Shown piece by piece: positions 41,711 through 50,042 of a DNA stretch of 64,000 nucleotides (its first letter is position 1; each line of letters opens with the position of its first letter). The stretch comes from Streptomyces acidiscabies (GTDB lineage: Bacteria; Actinomycetota; Actinomycetes; Streptomycetales; Streptomycetaceae), in NCBI RefSeq assembly GCF_020010905.1, contig NZ_JAGJBY010000001.1, positions 1,074,001 through 1,138,000 of the forward strand, written 5' to 3'. The notes under the pieces were generated by a model. It worked only from the letters and a program-made list of their open reading frames with translations, was not told the DNA's origin and ran no database searches. The translations under genes and the position numbers were made by a program.

Positions 41711-41863
41711 TCAGATCAGCAGCACGCAATCCGGACACGAATAGAGGATGACCTCACCGCGCTCAGCGCAGGGGATCGGTACGAGGGTCCAGCGCCCGCA
41801 CCGACAGCACGCGGCCTCCAGCGGAGCGGGCGGCTCCTCCGCGAGCAGTGCCTCCCGGTTCAC
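41711..41863 (-). CDS. small zinc-ribbon-like protein
   Basis: A 50-residue protein with two Cys pairs, CCRCGRW and CPDCVLLI, about 26 residues apart, arranged like a zinc ribbon. Its GTG start at 41863 overlaps the stop of the upstream 90-codon gene (GTGA), so the two are translated together. I do not recognise a named family. Acidic N-terminus (REALLAEEPPAPLEA). Confidence 0.6.
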   Translation of the reverse strand: MNREALLAEEPPAPLEAACCRCGRWTLVPIPCAERGEVILYSCPDCVLLI

Positions 41864-42132
41864 GCGGCGTTCCGGCGGCGTTCCCACTGGACGCGGAGTT
41901 CCCACGCGGCCTGTGCCTGGGCGTGGTGTTCCGCCTGGAGGCGGAAGATCTCCGCGGCGTCTTCTTTGGAGAGGGAGGTCCAGGGACGGGACCAGGGGCT
42001 TACGGGTACTACGGGCTGGGGCGCCGGTACGGGGGTCGTATACGGCTTGCGGCGCTTGCCCCGGCCGGGGAGTGTGAGGGCGAGCAGGGTGCGCAGGTAT
42101 GCCGAAATGGCATGCGCGATAGAGTGGCGCAT
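41860..42132 (-). CDS. small hypothetical protein, first gene of a two-gene unit
   Basis: A 90-residue basic protein: an amphipathic N-terminus (MRHSIAHAISAYLRTLLALT), a Pro-rich middle, and a C-terminal helix rich in Ala, Gln and Glu (SLSKEDAAEIFRLQAEHHAQ). ATG 42132 has AGGAG 9 nt upstream. The leader between about 42140 and 42210 can fold into a long hairpin. No function can be assigned. It is coupled to the zinc-ribbon gene. Confidence 0.6.
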   Translation of the reverse strand: MRHSIAHAISAYLRTLLALTLPGRGKRRKPYTTPVPAPQPVVPVSPWSRPWTSLSKEDAAEIFRLQAEHHAQAQAAWELRVQWERRRNAA

Positions 42133-42162
42133 GGCGACAGGCTCCTAAACCTTTGTCGTCAT

Positions 42163-42215
42163 GGCCTCGTCAGCAGGGTGCTCTAACACTCTGAGTCCTG
42201 ACGGGGCCACTTTTT
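42163..42215 (+). other. structured element: 11-bp stem followed by five T residues
   Basis: GGCCTCGTCAG (42163-42173) pairs with CTGACGGGGCC (42198-42208) with one mismatch. The 24-nt loop has its own small hairpin, and TTTTT follows at 42211-42215. Read on the plus strand it looks like an intrinsic terminator, yet no plus-strand gene ends nearby. Read on the minus strand it is in the leader of the two small genes. It could end a small RNA or act as a regulatory leader. Confidence 0.5.
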
Positions 42216-42316
42216 GTTGTCGTGATCGGCACCGTAGCACCGTGATCGAATCCGTGGTGCGCGGATTCTGTGAAGGTGTTCAGCCGGTCGAACGCCGGGA
42301 GTGTTCTCATATCCGC

Positions 42317-43288
42317 ATGGACATGGCTGGAAAGGTAGACCGCGGGGACTACGGCATCGGCGTAACCCCCTGGGACGACGAGGTGTGGCGGGCCGAGGTC
42401 GTGGAGTGGGTACGGGGGGTGCTGGGGTACGACGTCGCCGTGGGTGACATACGGCTGCGCCCCTGGTCCGTGCTCGTGCGGTTCGGGGATCTGTGGTTCA
42501 AGGCGAACCCCGAAGGGAGCCGTTTCGAGGCGGGGTTGGGGGAAGGGCTCGCGCGGTGGGTGCCGGGGAGGGTGCTGGAGCCGGTCGCGGTGCGGGGTGA
42601 GCGGGGGTGGGCGCTGTGGCCCGACGGGGGAGTGGTGATGCGGGAGGGGGCGGACGTGGGGCTGGCCGCGTGGGAGGAGATGGTGCGCCAGTACGCCATA
42701 CTGCAACGGGAGTTGACCGTATATGTCCCGGAGATCGAGCAGCTGGGCGTACCTTCGGCCCGCCCCGAGGACATCCCGGCGCTCTTCGAGAGGCTGGTCG
42801 ACGAGAACACCGCCCTCGACCACGCCGGACGCCGTGAACTCCTCTCCCAACGCCCCAAGTTGAAGGATTGGTGCGAGGAACTCTCGGCCACCGGCATCCC
42901 CACCTCCCTCGACCACTCCGACCTCCAGGACTCCCAGGTCCTCACCCACCCCCCGTACCACCGCTTCACCTTCTTCGACTGGGGCGACGCCACCCTCGCC
43001 CACCCCTTCACCAGCCTCCTGGTCCCCACCCGCGTCGCGACCCGCCACTACGGCCCCACGGCGGCCCCCCGCCTCCGCGCCGCCTACCTCGCCTCCTGGA
43101 CAGACACGAACCTCACAACTCCCGAACTCCACCGGGCCGTTGCCCTCGCGTGCAGGGTGGGCGCGGTCGGCCGCGCCGCCTCCTGGGTGCGCGTGTTCGC
43201 CACAGAGAACGGCGGGCCACAGGAAAACGTGGAGGCATCGGCCGCCTGGCTACGCGAACTGTTCACGGAGGAAGCCGAACCGGTCTAG
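42317..43288 (+). CDS. phosphotransferase (APH-fold) family protein
   Basis: A 323-residue kinase-fold protein. The catalytic loop TSLDHSDLQDSQVLTH keeps His and Asp, and FFDWGDATLAHPF supplies the metal-binding Asp. The N-terminal half (VRFGDLWFKANPEGSRFEAG, WALWPDGGVVMREG) corresponds to the nucleotide-binding lobe. ATG 42317 is chosen; ATAT lies 7 nt before it, hinting at a leaderless transcript. Substrate unknown. Confidence 0.8.
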   Translation: MDMAGKVDRGDYGIGVTPWDDEVWRAEVVEWVRGVLGYDVAVGDIRLRPWSVLVRFGDLWFKANPEGSRFEAGLGEGLARWVPGRVLEPVAVRGERGWALWPDGGVVMREGADVGLAAWEEMVRQYAILQRELTVYVPEIEQLGVPSARPEDIPALFERLVDENTALDHAGRRELLSQRPKLKDWCEELSATGIPTSLDHSDLQDSQVLTHPPYHRFTFFDWGDATLAHPFTSLLVPTRVATRHYGPTAAPRLRAAYLASWTDTNLTTPELHRAVALACRVGAVGRAASWVRVFATENGGPQENVEASAAWLRELFTEEAEPV

Positions 43289-43381
43289 GTGCCACGCGAC
43301 CACAGCGTCCCGGAACGGGGCCGAGCACCAGGCACCAACCGGCGACCGTGCCCCGACCACGCGACCAGGCCCAGACCACAC

Positions 43382-43420
43382 GAACGGGCCCCGACCGCGC
43401 GCAGCGGTCAGGGCCCGTTC
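43382..43420 (-). terminator. long-stem terminator between convergent genes
   Basis: GAACGGGCCCCGACCGC and GCGGTCAGGGCCCGTTC form a 17-bp stem with a 5-nt loop. The single odd pair is G-U in the minus-strand RNA, which fits termination of the leftward terD gene; the phosphotransferase gene also converges here. Confidence 0.7.
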
Positions 43421-43455
43421 GATCACCTACCTGCCTACCTACGGCCGGTCGAACC

Positions 43456-44031
43456 TCAGACGTTCACCCCGAAGTCCTGCGCGATGCCCGCGAGGCCCGA
43501 CGCGTAGCCCTGGCCGACCGCGCGGAACTTCCACTCCGCGCCGTTGCGGTACAGCTCGCCGAAGACCATCGCGGTCTCGGTCGCCGCGTCCTCGGAGAGG
43601 TCGTAGCGGGCGATCTCCGCGCCGCCGGCCTGGTTGAGGATGCGGATGTACGCGTTGCGGACCTGGCCGAAGTTCTGCGAGCGGTTCTCGGCGTCGTAGA
43701 TCGAGACCGGGAAGACGATCTTGTCGAGGTCGGCCGGGAGGGCTGCCAGGTTGACGTTGATCTGCTCGTCGTCGCCGTCGCCCTCGCCCGTGCGGTTGTC
43801 GCCGGTGTGGACGATCGTGCTGTCCGGCGTCTGCTTGTTGTTGAAGAAGACGAAGTGGGCGTCGGAGTAGACCTTGCCCGCCGGGTTGACCGCGATCGCG
43901 GAGGCGTCGAGGTCGAAGTCCGTGCCGGTGGTCGTACGGACGTCCCAGCCCAGGCCCACGGTGACGGCGGTCAGGCCCGGAGCCTCCTTGGTGAGCGAGA
44001 CGTTGCCACCCTTGGACAGGCTTACAGCCAT
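43456..44031 (-). CDS. TerD-family protein
   Basis: A 191-residue cytoplasmic protein of the tellurite-resistance/stress family. [20 protein letters not shown] is the standard TerD start; [20 protein letters not shown] and [20 protein letters not shown] hold the calcium-binding acidic clusters. TerD proteins bind calcium and occur in multiple copies in Streptomyces, where they affect development and stress. ATG 44031 is used because GGGAAGGAC lies upstream; longer starts lack conservation. No other ter genes are beside it. Confidence 0.93.
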   Translation of the reverse strand: MAVSLSKGGNVSLTKEAPGLTAVTVGLGWDVRTTTGTDFDLDASAIAVNPAGKVYSDAHFVFFNNKQTPDSTIVHTGDNRTGEGDGDDEQINVNLAALPADLDKIVFPVSIYDAENRSQNFGQVRNAYIRILNQAGGAEIARYDLSEDAATETAMVFGELYRNGAEWKFRAVGQGYASGLAGIAQDFGVNV

Positions 44032-44240
44032 GGTTGGGAGTCCTTCCCTTGTTGTCGTACGTCGGTGCCGTATACGGCTTGCTGTACGGCGTGAACCTAC
44101 AGCTACCACGAAGAACGCCCCAGGGTGCCGCAAAGGTTCCCGGCCCCTTTACTTTCTTTACTCTCTTCCTTCCGGCCATCTCCCGGACATCGACATCCGT
44201 AATTCACGTGACTCCCGCCCCCGCCGCCCTCACCATGGAA

Positions 44241-44669
44241 CGCATGTCCGGTCCTCACATCGTCCGAGGCTCCGTCTCCCTCCCGGAGGCCGAGCTGATC
44301 TGGCGTTTCTCGCGCTCGTCGGGGCCGGGCGGCCAGCACGTCAACACGAGCGACACGCAAGTGGAACTCCGTTTCGACCTGGCCCGTACGGAATCCCTCC
44401 CGCCCGTCTGGAAAGAACGCGCACTGGAGCGCCTCGCCGCGCGCCTGGTCGACGGCGTCATCGTCGTACGCGCCTCCGAGCACCGTTCGCAGTGGCGCAA
44501 TCGCGAAGCGGCGGCCGTCCGCCTCGCGTCCCTCCTCGCGGAGGCCACCGCCCCGCCCCCGAAGCCCCGCCGCGCCACCCGCATCCCCCGGGGCATCAAC
44601 GAACGCCGCCTGCGCGAGAAGAAGGCACGCGCGGAAACGAAGAAGGGCCGCTCGGGCCGGGACTGGTGA
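44241..44669 (+). CDS. arfB: peptidyl-tRNA hydrolase ArfB (class I release-factor-like)
   Basis: A 142-residue ribosome-rescue hydrolase. The catalytic loop SGPGGQHVNTSDTQVEL carries GGQ, and the C-terminus is a long basic tail (INERRLREKKARAETKKGRS) that enters the empty mRNA channel in ArfB/ICT1. It frees nascent chains from stalled ribosomes without a stop codon. ATG 44241 is chosen; ATG 44232 is nine bases upstream. Monocistronic, followed by a GGTAC-rich spacer. Confidence 0.9.
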   Translation, partial: RMSGPHIVRGSVSLPEAELIWRFSRSSGPGGQHVNTSDTQVELRFDLARTESLPPVWKERALERLAARLVDGVIVVRASEHRSQWRNREAAAVRLASLLAEATAPPPKPRRATRIPRGINERRLREKKARAETKKGRSGRDW

Positions 44670-44674
44670 GGGAC

Positions 44675-44785
44675 GGGTACGGGGTACCAGAGGGGTACGG
44701 GTACGCCGGTACCGGCGCCGTACGGGTACGGGGTACCGCAGAGTTACGCCGCTCCCCCCTACCCCAGTAGTCCCCCGGAGGTACC
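44675..44785. repeat. GGTAC-rich spacer
   Basis: Eight GGTAC words, often as GGGTACGGGGTACC-like runs, occur in about 110 bp between the convergent arfB and GNAT genes. The function is unknown. Similar GTAC-rich words occur at several other gene ends in the window. Confidence 0.5.
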
Positions 44786-44788
44786 CCC

Positions 44789-45265
44789 TCACCCCAGCTC
44801 CAGCACCCCCACCACCTCTTCCTCCCCGGCATCCCCCACCGTCTCCCCGTTCTTCCGGAACCCCAGCCCCAGATAGAACTCCTCGGGACCGTGCTCCCCG
44901 GCATGCCAGGTGACGTACATCTCCCGTACTCCCCGCCCCCGCAGCTCCTCCGCGACGGCCTGTACGGCGTACCTCCCGTACCCCTTGCCCTGCTCCCCGG
45001 CGTCGATGTTGAGCCGCCACAGGCCGGACCGCCGCAGAGACCCCCCGTCCTCGCGCCAGTCGACGTCGAGGAACGCCATCAGGAACCCGACGACCCGCTC
45101 CCCGTCGAGGATCAGCCGGGGCCAGGCCACCCCGGGATGCACGTACGCCTCCGCCAGTGACTTCACGACCGGCGCGACGGCGAACTCCTGCTCCGGCCGG
45201 ACGGTGACACCGATTGCTTTCGCGAAATTGGCCGGCGTGATCTCTTCAAGTCGGGGTACGGGCAT
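44789..45265 (-). CDS. GNAT-family N-acetyltransferase
   Basis: A 158-residue acetyltransferase. LILDGERVVGFLMAFLDVDW is the central strand pair, LWRLNIDAGEQGKGYGRYAV is the acetyl-CoA-binding motif A (QGKGYG), and FYLGLGFRKNGE is motif B. The closest pattern is spermidine/aminoglycoside-type acetyltransferase (VTVRPEQEFAVAPVVKSLAE). Substrate unknown. Convergent with arfB. Confidence 0.87.
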   Translation of the reverse strand: MPVPRLEEITPANFAKAIGVTVRPEQEFAVAPVVKSLAEAYVHPGVAWPRLILDGERVVGFLMAFLDVDWREDGGSLRRSGLWRLNIDAGEQGKGYGRYAVQAVAEELRGRGVREMYVTWHAGEHGPEEFYLGLGFRKNGETVGDAGEEEVVGVLELG

Positions 45266-45351
45266 GGCGGCACCCTAGGCAGACCCCGCAGGCGCCCGCG
45301 ACGAGTTTTCCGTACGCCGCTCAAGCTCCGGCCCCGCCGGCCCCCGACCCC

Positions 45352-45924
45352 CTACCCCAGTTGTCGGTACCTACCCCGGAAGTACAACAACGGCCCGCCC
45401 TCCGCACTCGGCACGGAAGCCGAAAGGACTCGTCCGATCACCAACGTATGGTCCCCGGCGACCACCCGCTCCTCGGTCCGGCACTCCAGATTCGCGAGCG
45501 CACCCCCCACCATCGGCGCGCCGGTGAGCGTACCCCGCAGGTATGGGATGTCCTCGAAGAGGAGCCGGTCACTGAGCCGCCCCTTCATCGCGAAGCGCCC
45601 GGCGATGTGCCGCTGGCTCTCGGACAGGACGGAGACGGCCCACAGGGGCTGCTCGTCGAGGAGGTCGTCCATGCGGGACCCGTTACGGAGGCTGATCATG
45701 ACCAGCGGCGGATCGAGGGACACGGACATGAACGCGGTCGCGGTCATGCCGACGTCCTCGGCGGGCGGCGCGGCCGGATCGTCGGCGTCCAGGGAGGGCT
45801 CCTGCGCGGTGACCAGCACCACACCACCGGCCAGCCGGGTCAGGGCGGCCCGGAACTCGTCGTTGCTCACCCCCTCAGCATGCCTGGTGAGGGTGGGGAC
45901 GGGGGGCGGGGAAGTGTTCGGCAC
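45352..45924 (-). CDS. flavin reductase family protein
   Basis: A 190-residue FMN-binding split-barrel protein. FRAALTRLAGGVVLVTAQ, GMTATAFMSVSLDPPLVMIS and RFAMKGRLSDRLLFEDIPYL, then GDHTLVIGRVLSA, follow the flavin-reductase pattern of two-component monooxygenases. GTG 45924 is preferred over GTG 45870: TAGCGT lies 8 nt before it, as in a leaderless promoter. No monooxygenase partner gene is adjacent. Confidence 0.87.
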   Translation of the reverse strand: MPNTSPPPVPTLTRHAEGVSNDEFRAALTRLAGGVVLVTAQEPSLDADDPAAPPAEDVGMTATAFMSVSLDPPLVMISLRNGSRMDDLLDEQPLWAVSVLSESQRHIAGRFAMKGRLSDRLLFEDIPYLRGTLTGAPMVGGALANLECRTEERVVAGDHTLVIGRVLSASVPSAEGGPLLYFRGRYRQLG

Positions 45925-46266
45925 GGTCAAGGACGCTAGTGTCCGCCGCCCCCCGGACACATCGGCCTGCGGCCCGAGAACGGTCGTACGTCCAGGTCCT
46001 ACGACCGACCGAAACCCGACCTCCCCACCGGAACCATCGACGTACAGTAAGCGTTCTCTGTACAGTCGGTAACACGTCTCGTACCACTCTGAAAATTGCA
46101 GAAACGCCGACCAATTGCTCACGTTTTGCTGTGACTTGAGTCACAAGGGGCAGGAATTGTTGACCCTGTGTACCGAGTTGGCGGCGCGCTGTGATTCAGT
46201 GGCGGTGAAAAGGTACGCCGATGAACAACCCTTGATTCGCTGCGAAGTCTCGGGGGGAGGGCGAAC
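45925..46266. other. 342-bp divergent intergenic region upstream of cdgB
   Basis: It holds the leaderless promoter of the flavin reductase at the left end. An inverted repeat GTACAG/CTGTAC lies at 46042-46047 and 46058-46063 (10-nt spacer). A Crp-type palindrome lies at 46130-46145. The region is AT-richer than its surroundings. A ribosome-binding site GGGGGGAGG precedes cdgB. Confidence 0.6.
46130..46145. promoter_or_regulatory. Crp-type binding site upstream of cdgB
   Basis: TGTGACTTGAGTCACA has perfect 7-bp arms and fits both the general Crp half-sites TGTGA/TCACA with a 6-nt spacer and the Streptomyces Crp pattern GTG-N6-GNCAC. It lies about 122 bp before the cdgB start. Confidence 0.65.
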
Positions 46267-47928
46267 ATGGAGACCGAGTCGGAGCCTTATGTCCGCCTCG
46301 CGTCCCTGCGGCAACTGCACCAGGCGATGGCCGACATGAACACGGCCCGCAGCCTGGCGGACACCTTGCAGACCGTCGCGGACGGAGTCGTGAACGCCCT
46401 CGGCTACGAGCTGGCGTGCGTCAACCTCGTACGGAACGACGGTCATCTCGTCGTCGCCGCCTTCGCCGGGAACCCGGCCGCCGAGGCGCTCATCACCGGC
46501 CGCGTGGGCTCGCGCGACTCCTGGGAGCGCCGCCTCGCGATGGGCGAGAGGTGGGGGGACCTGGTCTTCATCCCGCACACGGAGGGATGGGTACTAGATG
46601 ACGATGACGTACCCCAGTGGTACACCGACGGCCCCCCGCCCCGCTTCGAGGACGAGTGGCACCCCTCGGACCGCCTGTTCGCCCCCATGTACACCCCACC
46701 CTCCCAGGGGGGTACCTGCGGCGAGCTGATCGGAGTCCTTTCGGTGGACCGCCCGCGCAACGGCCGGCTGCCGGGCGCGTGGGGCCGCGAGGCACTTCAG
46801 ATGTACGCCTTCCAGGCGGCCATAGCGGTCAGCAACGCCCGCCTCCGCTCCAACATCCAGCGCGCCCTGGTCCGCCTGGAGCGCGAGCAGCAGGCCCTGC
46901 GGGCGAGCGAGGAATCGTTCCGCGCGGCGTTCGAGAACGCACCCTCGGGCATGGCCATCGCCGAACTGGGCGGCGAACAGCACGGCCGAATACTCCGGAC
47001 GAACGACGCCCTGTGCCGCCTGCTGGGCCGCCCCGCCACCGCGATGCGCCGCTACGCCTTCTCCGACCTCGCCCACCCGGAGGACATAGGCACCCTCCTG
47101 CGTACCTCCGCAGAGGGAGGCCGCGTGGAACTGAGACTGCGCCGCCGGGACGATACGTACGTATGGGTGTCACTCCGTAACTCCGTGGTAGCAGACGCCG
47201 CCGACGGGCCCCGCTTCCTCCTCACCCACATCGAGGACATAGAGGACCGCAAGCGCCGCGAGCTCCAGCTCGCCCACCGCGCCTCCCACGACTCCCTGAC
47301 CGGCCTCCCGAACTCCGCCGAGCTGCGCGCCCGCCTCTCCGCCCGGATCTGCCAGCGCCCGCAGTCCACCCACCCGGCCGAGCTCGACGCGATGGACCGC
47401 ACGTACGGCCCTGGCGCGCACGACGCGAACGGCCACGGCTTCGACTACCACCCCGCCCCCACCCCCACGTATGACGGGTATGACCACGTCCACGTCATCG
47501 CCCCGGACGAGAGCGCCCGCGACGACGGGACGAAGGGGCTCGCCGTCCTCTTCTGCGACCTCGACGGCTTCAAGTCGATCAACGACCGCTTCGGGCACAA
47601 CGCGGGCGACGCGGTCCTCATCGAGGTCGCCCGGCGCCTCGGCCGCGCGGTCCGCGACGGCGACACGGTCGCGCGGCTCGGCGGCGACGAGTTCGTGATC
47701 CTCGCCGACGGCCTCGGCCGCGCCGACGCCACCGACCTGGCCGTACGTCTCAGGAACGAGATCATCCAGCCGATCCGCGCCGAGGGGCGGGCCGTGCGGG
47801 TGGGGGCCAGCTTCGGGATCGGCTGGGCACAGTGCGGCATGACGGCGGACGAGGTGCTGAAGTCCGCTGACGAGCGGATGTACGTCGAGAAACGATCTCG
47901 TCCCAAACAGCATCGACGGGCCGGATAA
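46267..47928 (+). CDS. cdgB: diguanylate cyclase CdgB (GAF-PAS-GGDEF)
   Basis: A 553-residue cytoplasmic c-di-GMP synthase. A GAF domain spans about 20-190, a PAS/PAC domain about 205-330 (SFRAAFENAPSGMAIAELGG), and the GGDEF domain about 335-550 with RLGGDEFVILA. The inhibitory I-site RxxD (RDGD) sits exactly five residues before GGDEF, so product feedback is likely. An insertion of about 50 residues splits the start of the GGDEF domain. In S. coelicolor the homologue (SCO4281) controls development and antibiotic production and is a BldD target. No EAL domain is present. Confidence 0.92.
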   Translation: METESEPYVRLASLRQLHQAMADMNTARSLADTLQTVADGVVNALGYELACVNLVRNDGHLVVAAFAGNPAAEALITGRVGSRDSWERRLAMGERWGDLVFIPHTEGWVLDDDDVPQWYTDGPPPRFEDEWHPSDRLFAPMYTPPSQGGTCGELIGVLSVDRPRNGRLPGAWGREALQMYAFQAAIAVSNARLRSNIQRALVRLEREQQALRASEESFRAAFENAPSGMAIAELGGEQHGRILRTNDALCRLLGRPATAMRRYAFSDLAHPEDIGTLLRTSAEGGRVELRLRRRDDTYVWVSLRNSVVADAADGPRFLLTHIEDIEDRKRRELQLAHRASHDSLTGLPNSAELRARLSARICQRPQSTHPAELDAMDRTYGPGAHDANGHGFDYHPAPTPTYDGYDHVHVIAPDESARDDGTKGLAVLFCDLDGFKSINDRFGHNAGDAVLIEVARRLGRAVRDGDTVARLGGDEFVILADGLGRADATDLAVRLRNEIIQPIRAEGRAVRVGASFGIGWAQCGMTADEVLKSADERMYVEKRSRPKQHRRAG

Positions 47929-48047
47929 ACCGCAGGTCAGAGGGTTTAAGAAGGCGTACTCACCCGTTCGGGCCAATCGGAGCGGGTAGGCTCGCTCTCC
48001 TCACCACCTTATGTAGACGGCCCCGCACCTGTTGAGGAGTTCGAGGG

Positions 48048-49028
48048 ATGACGCCCGGCAACAACGGCGCGAGCACGCCGGAGGACGACGACCCGTTCGG
48101 CTACCTCTACGAGGACGGACAGGCCCGGGGAGCCCAGCCGCCGTCCGGTGGCGGGTACGGCTACCCGAACTCGGTCAACCGGGTACGAGCGGTCGGCGAC
48201 CGCCGCCCCGCCGCGGGCCCGCAGCAGCAGACGGCCCCGTACGGCCAGGTACCCCAGCAGTACGGGCAACCCCCCCAACCTCAGCAGTACGGCGCCCCCC
48301 AGCAGCAGGGGGCGTACGGCGCTCCGCAGCAGGGCCAGGGTCTCCACCAGGGCCCGCCCCAGCAGCAGCCGCCGCGCAGCGGCAACCGGGGCGGCGGCGG
48401 CCGGGGCCCCAACACCAAGGGCCTCCTGATCGGCGCGGTCGCCGTGGTCATGGCCGTCGTCGTCGGCATCGTCATCGCGGTGTCGCTCGGCGACAAGAAG
48501 GACAACGAAGGCGGCGACGGCACGACCCCGGCGCCCGAGGCGTCGTCGTCGGCGAGTGCTTCGGCGAGCGACTCGGGCAGCAGCCCGAAGGCCGAGGACG
48601 ATCTGCCCGAGACGACCGACGCGAAGGCGATGAAGCTGGACGGCGGAGCAACTACCGCCTCGGACATAGAGGGTTCGAAGTCCGGGACCTACGTCACCGG
48701 CCTCAACACCGAGGGCGCCTCGGTCACCTGGACCGTCAACGGCATCCCGAAGACCGGGACTTACACCGTCTTCGCCCTCTTCAACGTGACGGGCGAGGAC
48801 CAGGAGATGACCCTCTCCGTCAACGGCAAGCCCTTCGGCAGCAAGGTCAACTTCGGCAACTTCACCCACTCCACGGACCCCACCCGGGCCTGGACCAACA
48901 CCTACGCCTGGCCGACCCTGACCAAGGGCACCAACACCATCTCCATCTCCTGCCAGTCCGGCGACAAGTGCAACGTCCTGCTGGACCAGATGGCGCTGCG
49001 CAAGGGCCAGGTCAAGACCCTCGACTAG
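48048..49028 (+). CDS. membrane-anchored protein with CBM35/CBM6-like extracytoplasmic domain
   Basis: A 326-residue single-pass protein. The cytoplasmic N-terminus (1-125) is rich in Gln, Pro, Gly and Tyr with QQYG/PQQ repeats. A membrane helix (GLLIGAVAVVMAVVVGIVIAV) follows, then a Ser/Ala/Thr/Glu linker and a beta-sandwich (about 200-326) with GSKSGTYVTGLNTEGASVTW and GTNTISISCQSGDKCNVLLD, which resembles carbohydrate-binding modules of the CBM6/35 group. It lies between cdgB and pfkB, as I recall from S. coelicolor. Function unknown. Its stop overlaps the convergent pfkB gene by 4 bp. Confidence 0.8.
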   Translation: MTPGNNGASTPEDDDPFGYLYEDGQARGAQPPSGGGYGYPNSVNRVRAVGDRRPAAGPQQQTAPYGQVPQQYGQPPQPQQYGAPQQQGAYGAPQQGQGLHQGPPQQQPPRSGNRGGGGRGPNTKGLLIGAVAVVMAVVVGIVIAVSLGDKKDNEGGDGTTPAPEASSSASASASDSGSSPKAEDDLPETTDAKAMKLDGGATTASDIEGSKSGTYVTGLNTEGASVTWTVNGIPKTGTYTVFALFNVTGEDQEMTLSVNGKPFGSKVNFGNFTHSTDPTRAWTNTYAWPTLTKGTNTISISCQSGDKCNVLLDQMALRKGQVKTLD

Positions 49029-49954
49029 GCCGCGCTGACCTCACCCCGCACCGCCACCCGCCCCACCCACTCCTCGTACGCCCCCCGGTCGAACTCCCCT
49101 GCCCCCGGCGCCAGTACGGTCGCCATGGACAGGGCCAGGGCCCGGGAAAGCCGTTCCGGCCAAGGGAGTTGGTCGAGGAGGCCGGAGAGGAGGCCGGCTG
49201 CGGCCGAGTCGCCGGCGCCTGTGGGGTTGCCGCGCAGGCGAGTTGGGGGAGTGGCGCGCCAGCGGCCCTCCGGGGTCATCGCGAGGAGGCCCTCGGGGCC
49301 CAGGGACGCGATGATCGAGCGGGCGCCCCTGCGGCGCGCGTCCTGCGCCGCGCGCAACGGGTCGTGGGAGCCGGTGAGTTCGGCCAGTTCGTCGGCGTTC
49401 GGGGTGATGATGTCGGGGCGGGCCGCGACCCCGCGCCGCAGCGGCTCGCCGCTCGTGTCCAGCAGCACCGGTATGCCCGCCGTCCGCGCCGCCCGCACCA
49501 ACCCCGCGTACGCGCCCACCGGTACGCCCTGCGGCAGACTCCCGCACAGGGCAACTGCCGAGGCGGAGCCCAGGAGTTGGTCGTACACCTCCAGGAACGC
49601 GCCCCACTCGGCGGGTGTGACGGCAGGGCCCGGTTCGTTCAGCTGAGTCGTGTCACCGGTGTGCGTGTCCACGACCGCGACGGTCCTGCGGGTGTGCCCG
49701 GAGATCGGCACGAGCGCGTCGATCACCCTGGGGATCAAGGTGAGTTGATCCTGTACGACCTTCCCCGTCGTGCCGCCCACGAAGCCCGTCGCCGTCACCT
49801 CGTGGCCGAGGGCGGCGAGGACGCGGGCCACGTTCAGGCCCTTGCCGCCCGGCCGTTCGGTGACGTCCGTGACGCGGTGGGTCGTATGAGGGCGCAGTCC
49901 CCTCACGCGATAGGTGATGTCGAGCGCGGTGTTGAGCGTGACCGTGAGGATCAC
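49025..49954 (-). CDS. PfkB-family hexose kinase (1-phosphofructokinase type)
   Basis: A 309-residue sugar kinase. It starts ILTVTLNTALDITYRV, as in 1-phosphofructokinase/tagatose-6-phosphate kinase. RPGGKGLNVARVLAALG is the first PfkB signature, and NPTGAGDSAAAGLLSG is the second, with catalytic Asp in GAGD. The exact sugar phosphate cannot be read. The nagA gene is 88 bp upstream in the same orientation, which suggests a link to amino-sugar or hexose use. GTG 49954. Confidence 0.9.
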   Translation of the reverse strand: MILTVTLNTALDITYRVRGLRPHTTHRVTDVTERPGGKGLNVARVLAALGHEVTATGFVGGTTGKVVQDQLTLIPRVIDALVPISGHTRRTVAVVDTHTGDTTQLNEPGPAVTPAEWGAFLEVYDQLLGSASAVALCGSLPQGVPVGAYAGLVRAARTAGIPVLLDTSGEPLRRGVAARPDIITPNADELAELTGSHDPLRAAQDARRRGARSIIASLGPEGLLAMTPEGRWRATPPTRLRGNPTGAGDSAAAGLLSGLLDQLPWPERLSRALALSMATVLAPGAGEFDRGAYEEWVGRVAVRGEVSAA

Positions 49955-50042
49955 CGGCCTCGACCTCCCCTTCGTCGGCGCTCAGGGCGTGCTCCCGAAG
50001 GTCAGATCATGCCAAAGGGGCAGCGCCCTGAGGTCGCCGATT

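Noticed and set aside
42140..42215. tRNA gene or tRNA remnant on the minus strand
   Set aside because: A D-arm-like stretch is present, but acceptor, anticodon and T arms do not pair. The sequence is better explained by one long hairpin.
46130..46145. BldD box at the cdgB promoter
   Set aside because: cdgB is a BldD target in S. coelicolor, but the palindrome has AC-N4-GT rather than the AC-N5-GT spacing of the BldD consensus; Crp fits better.
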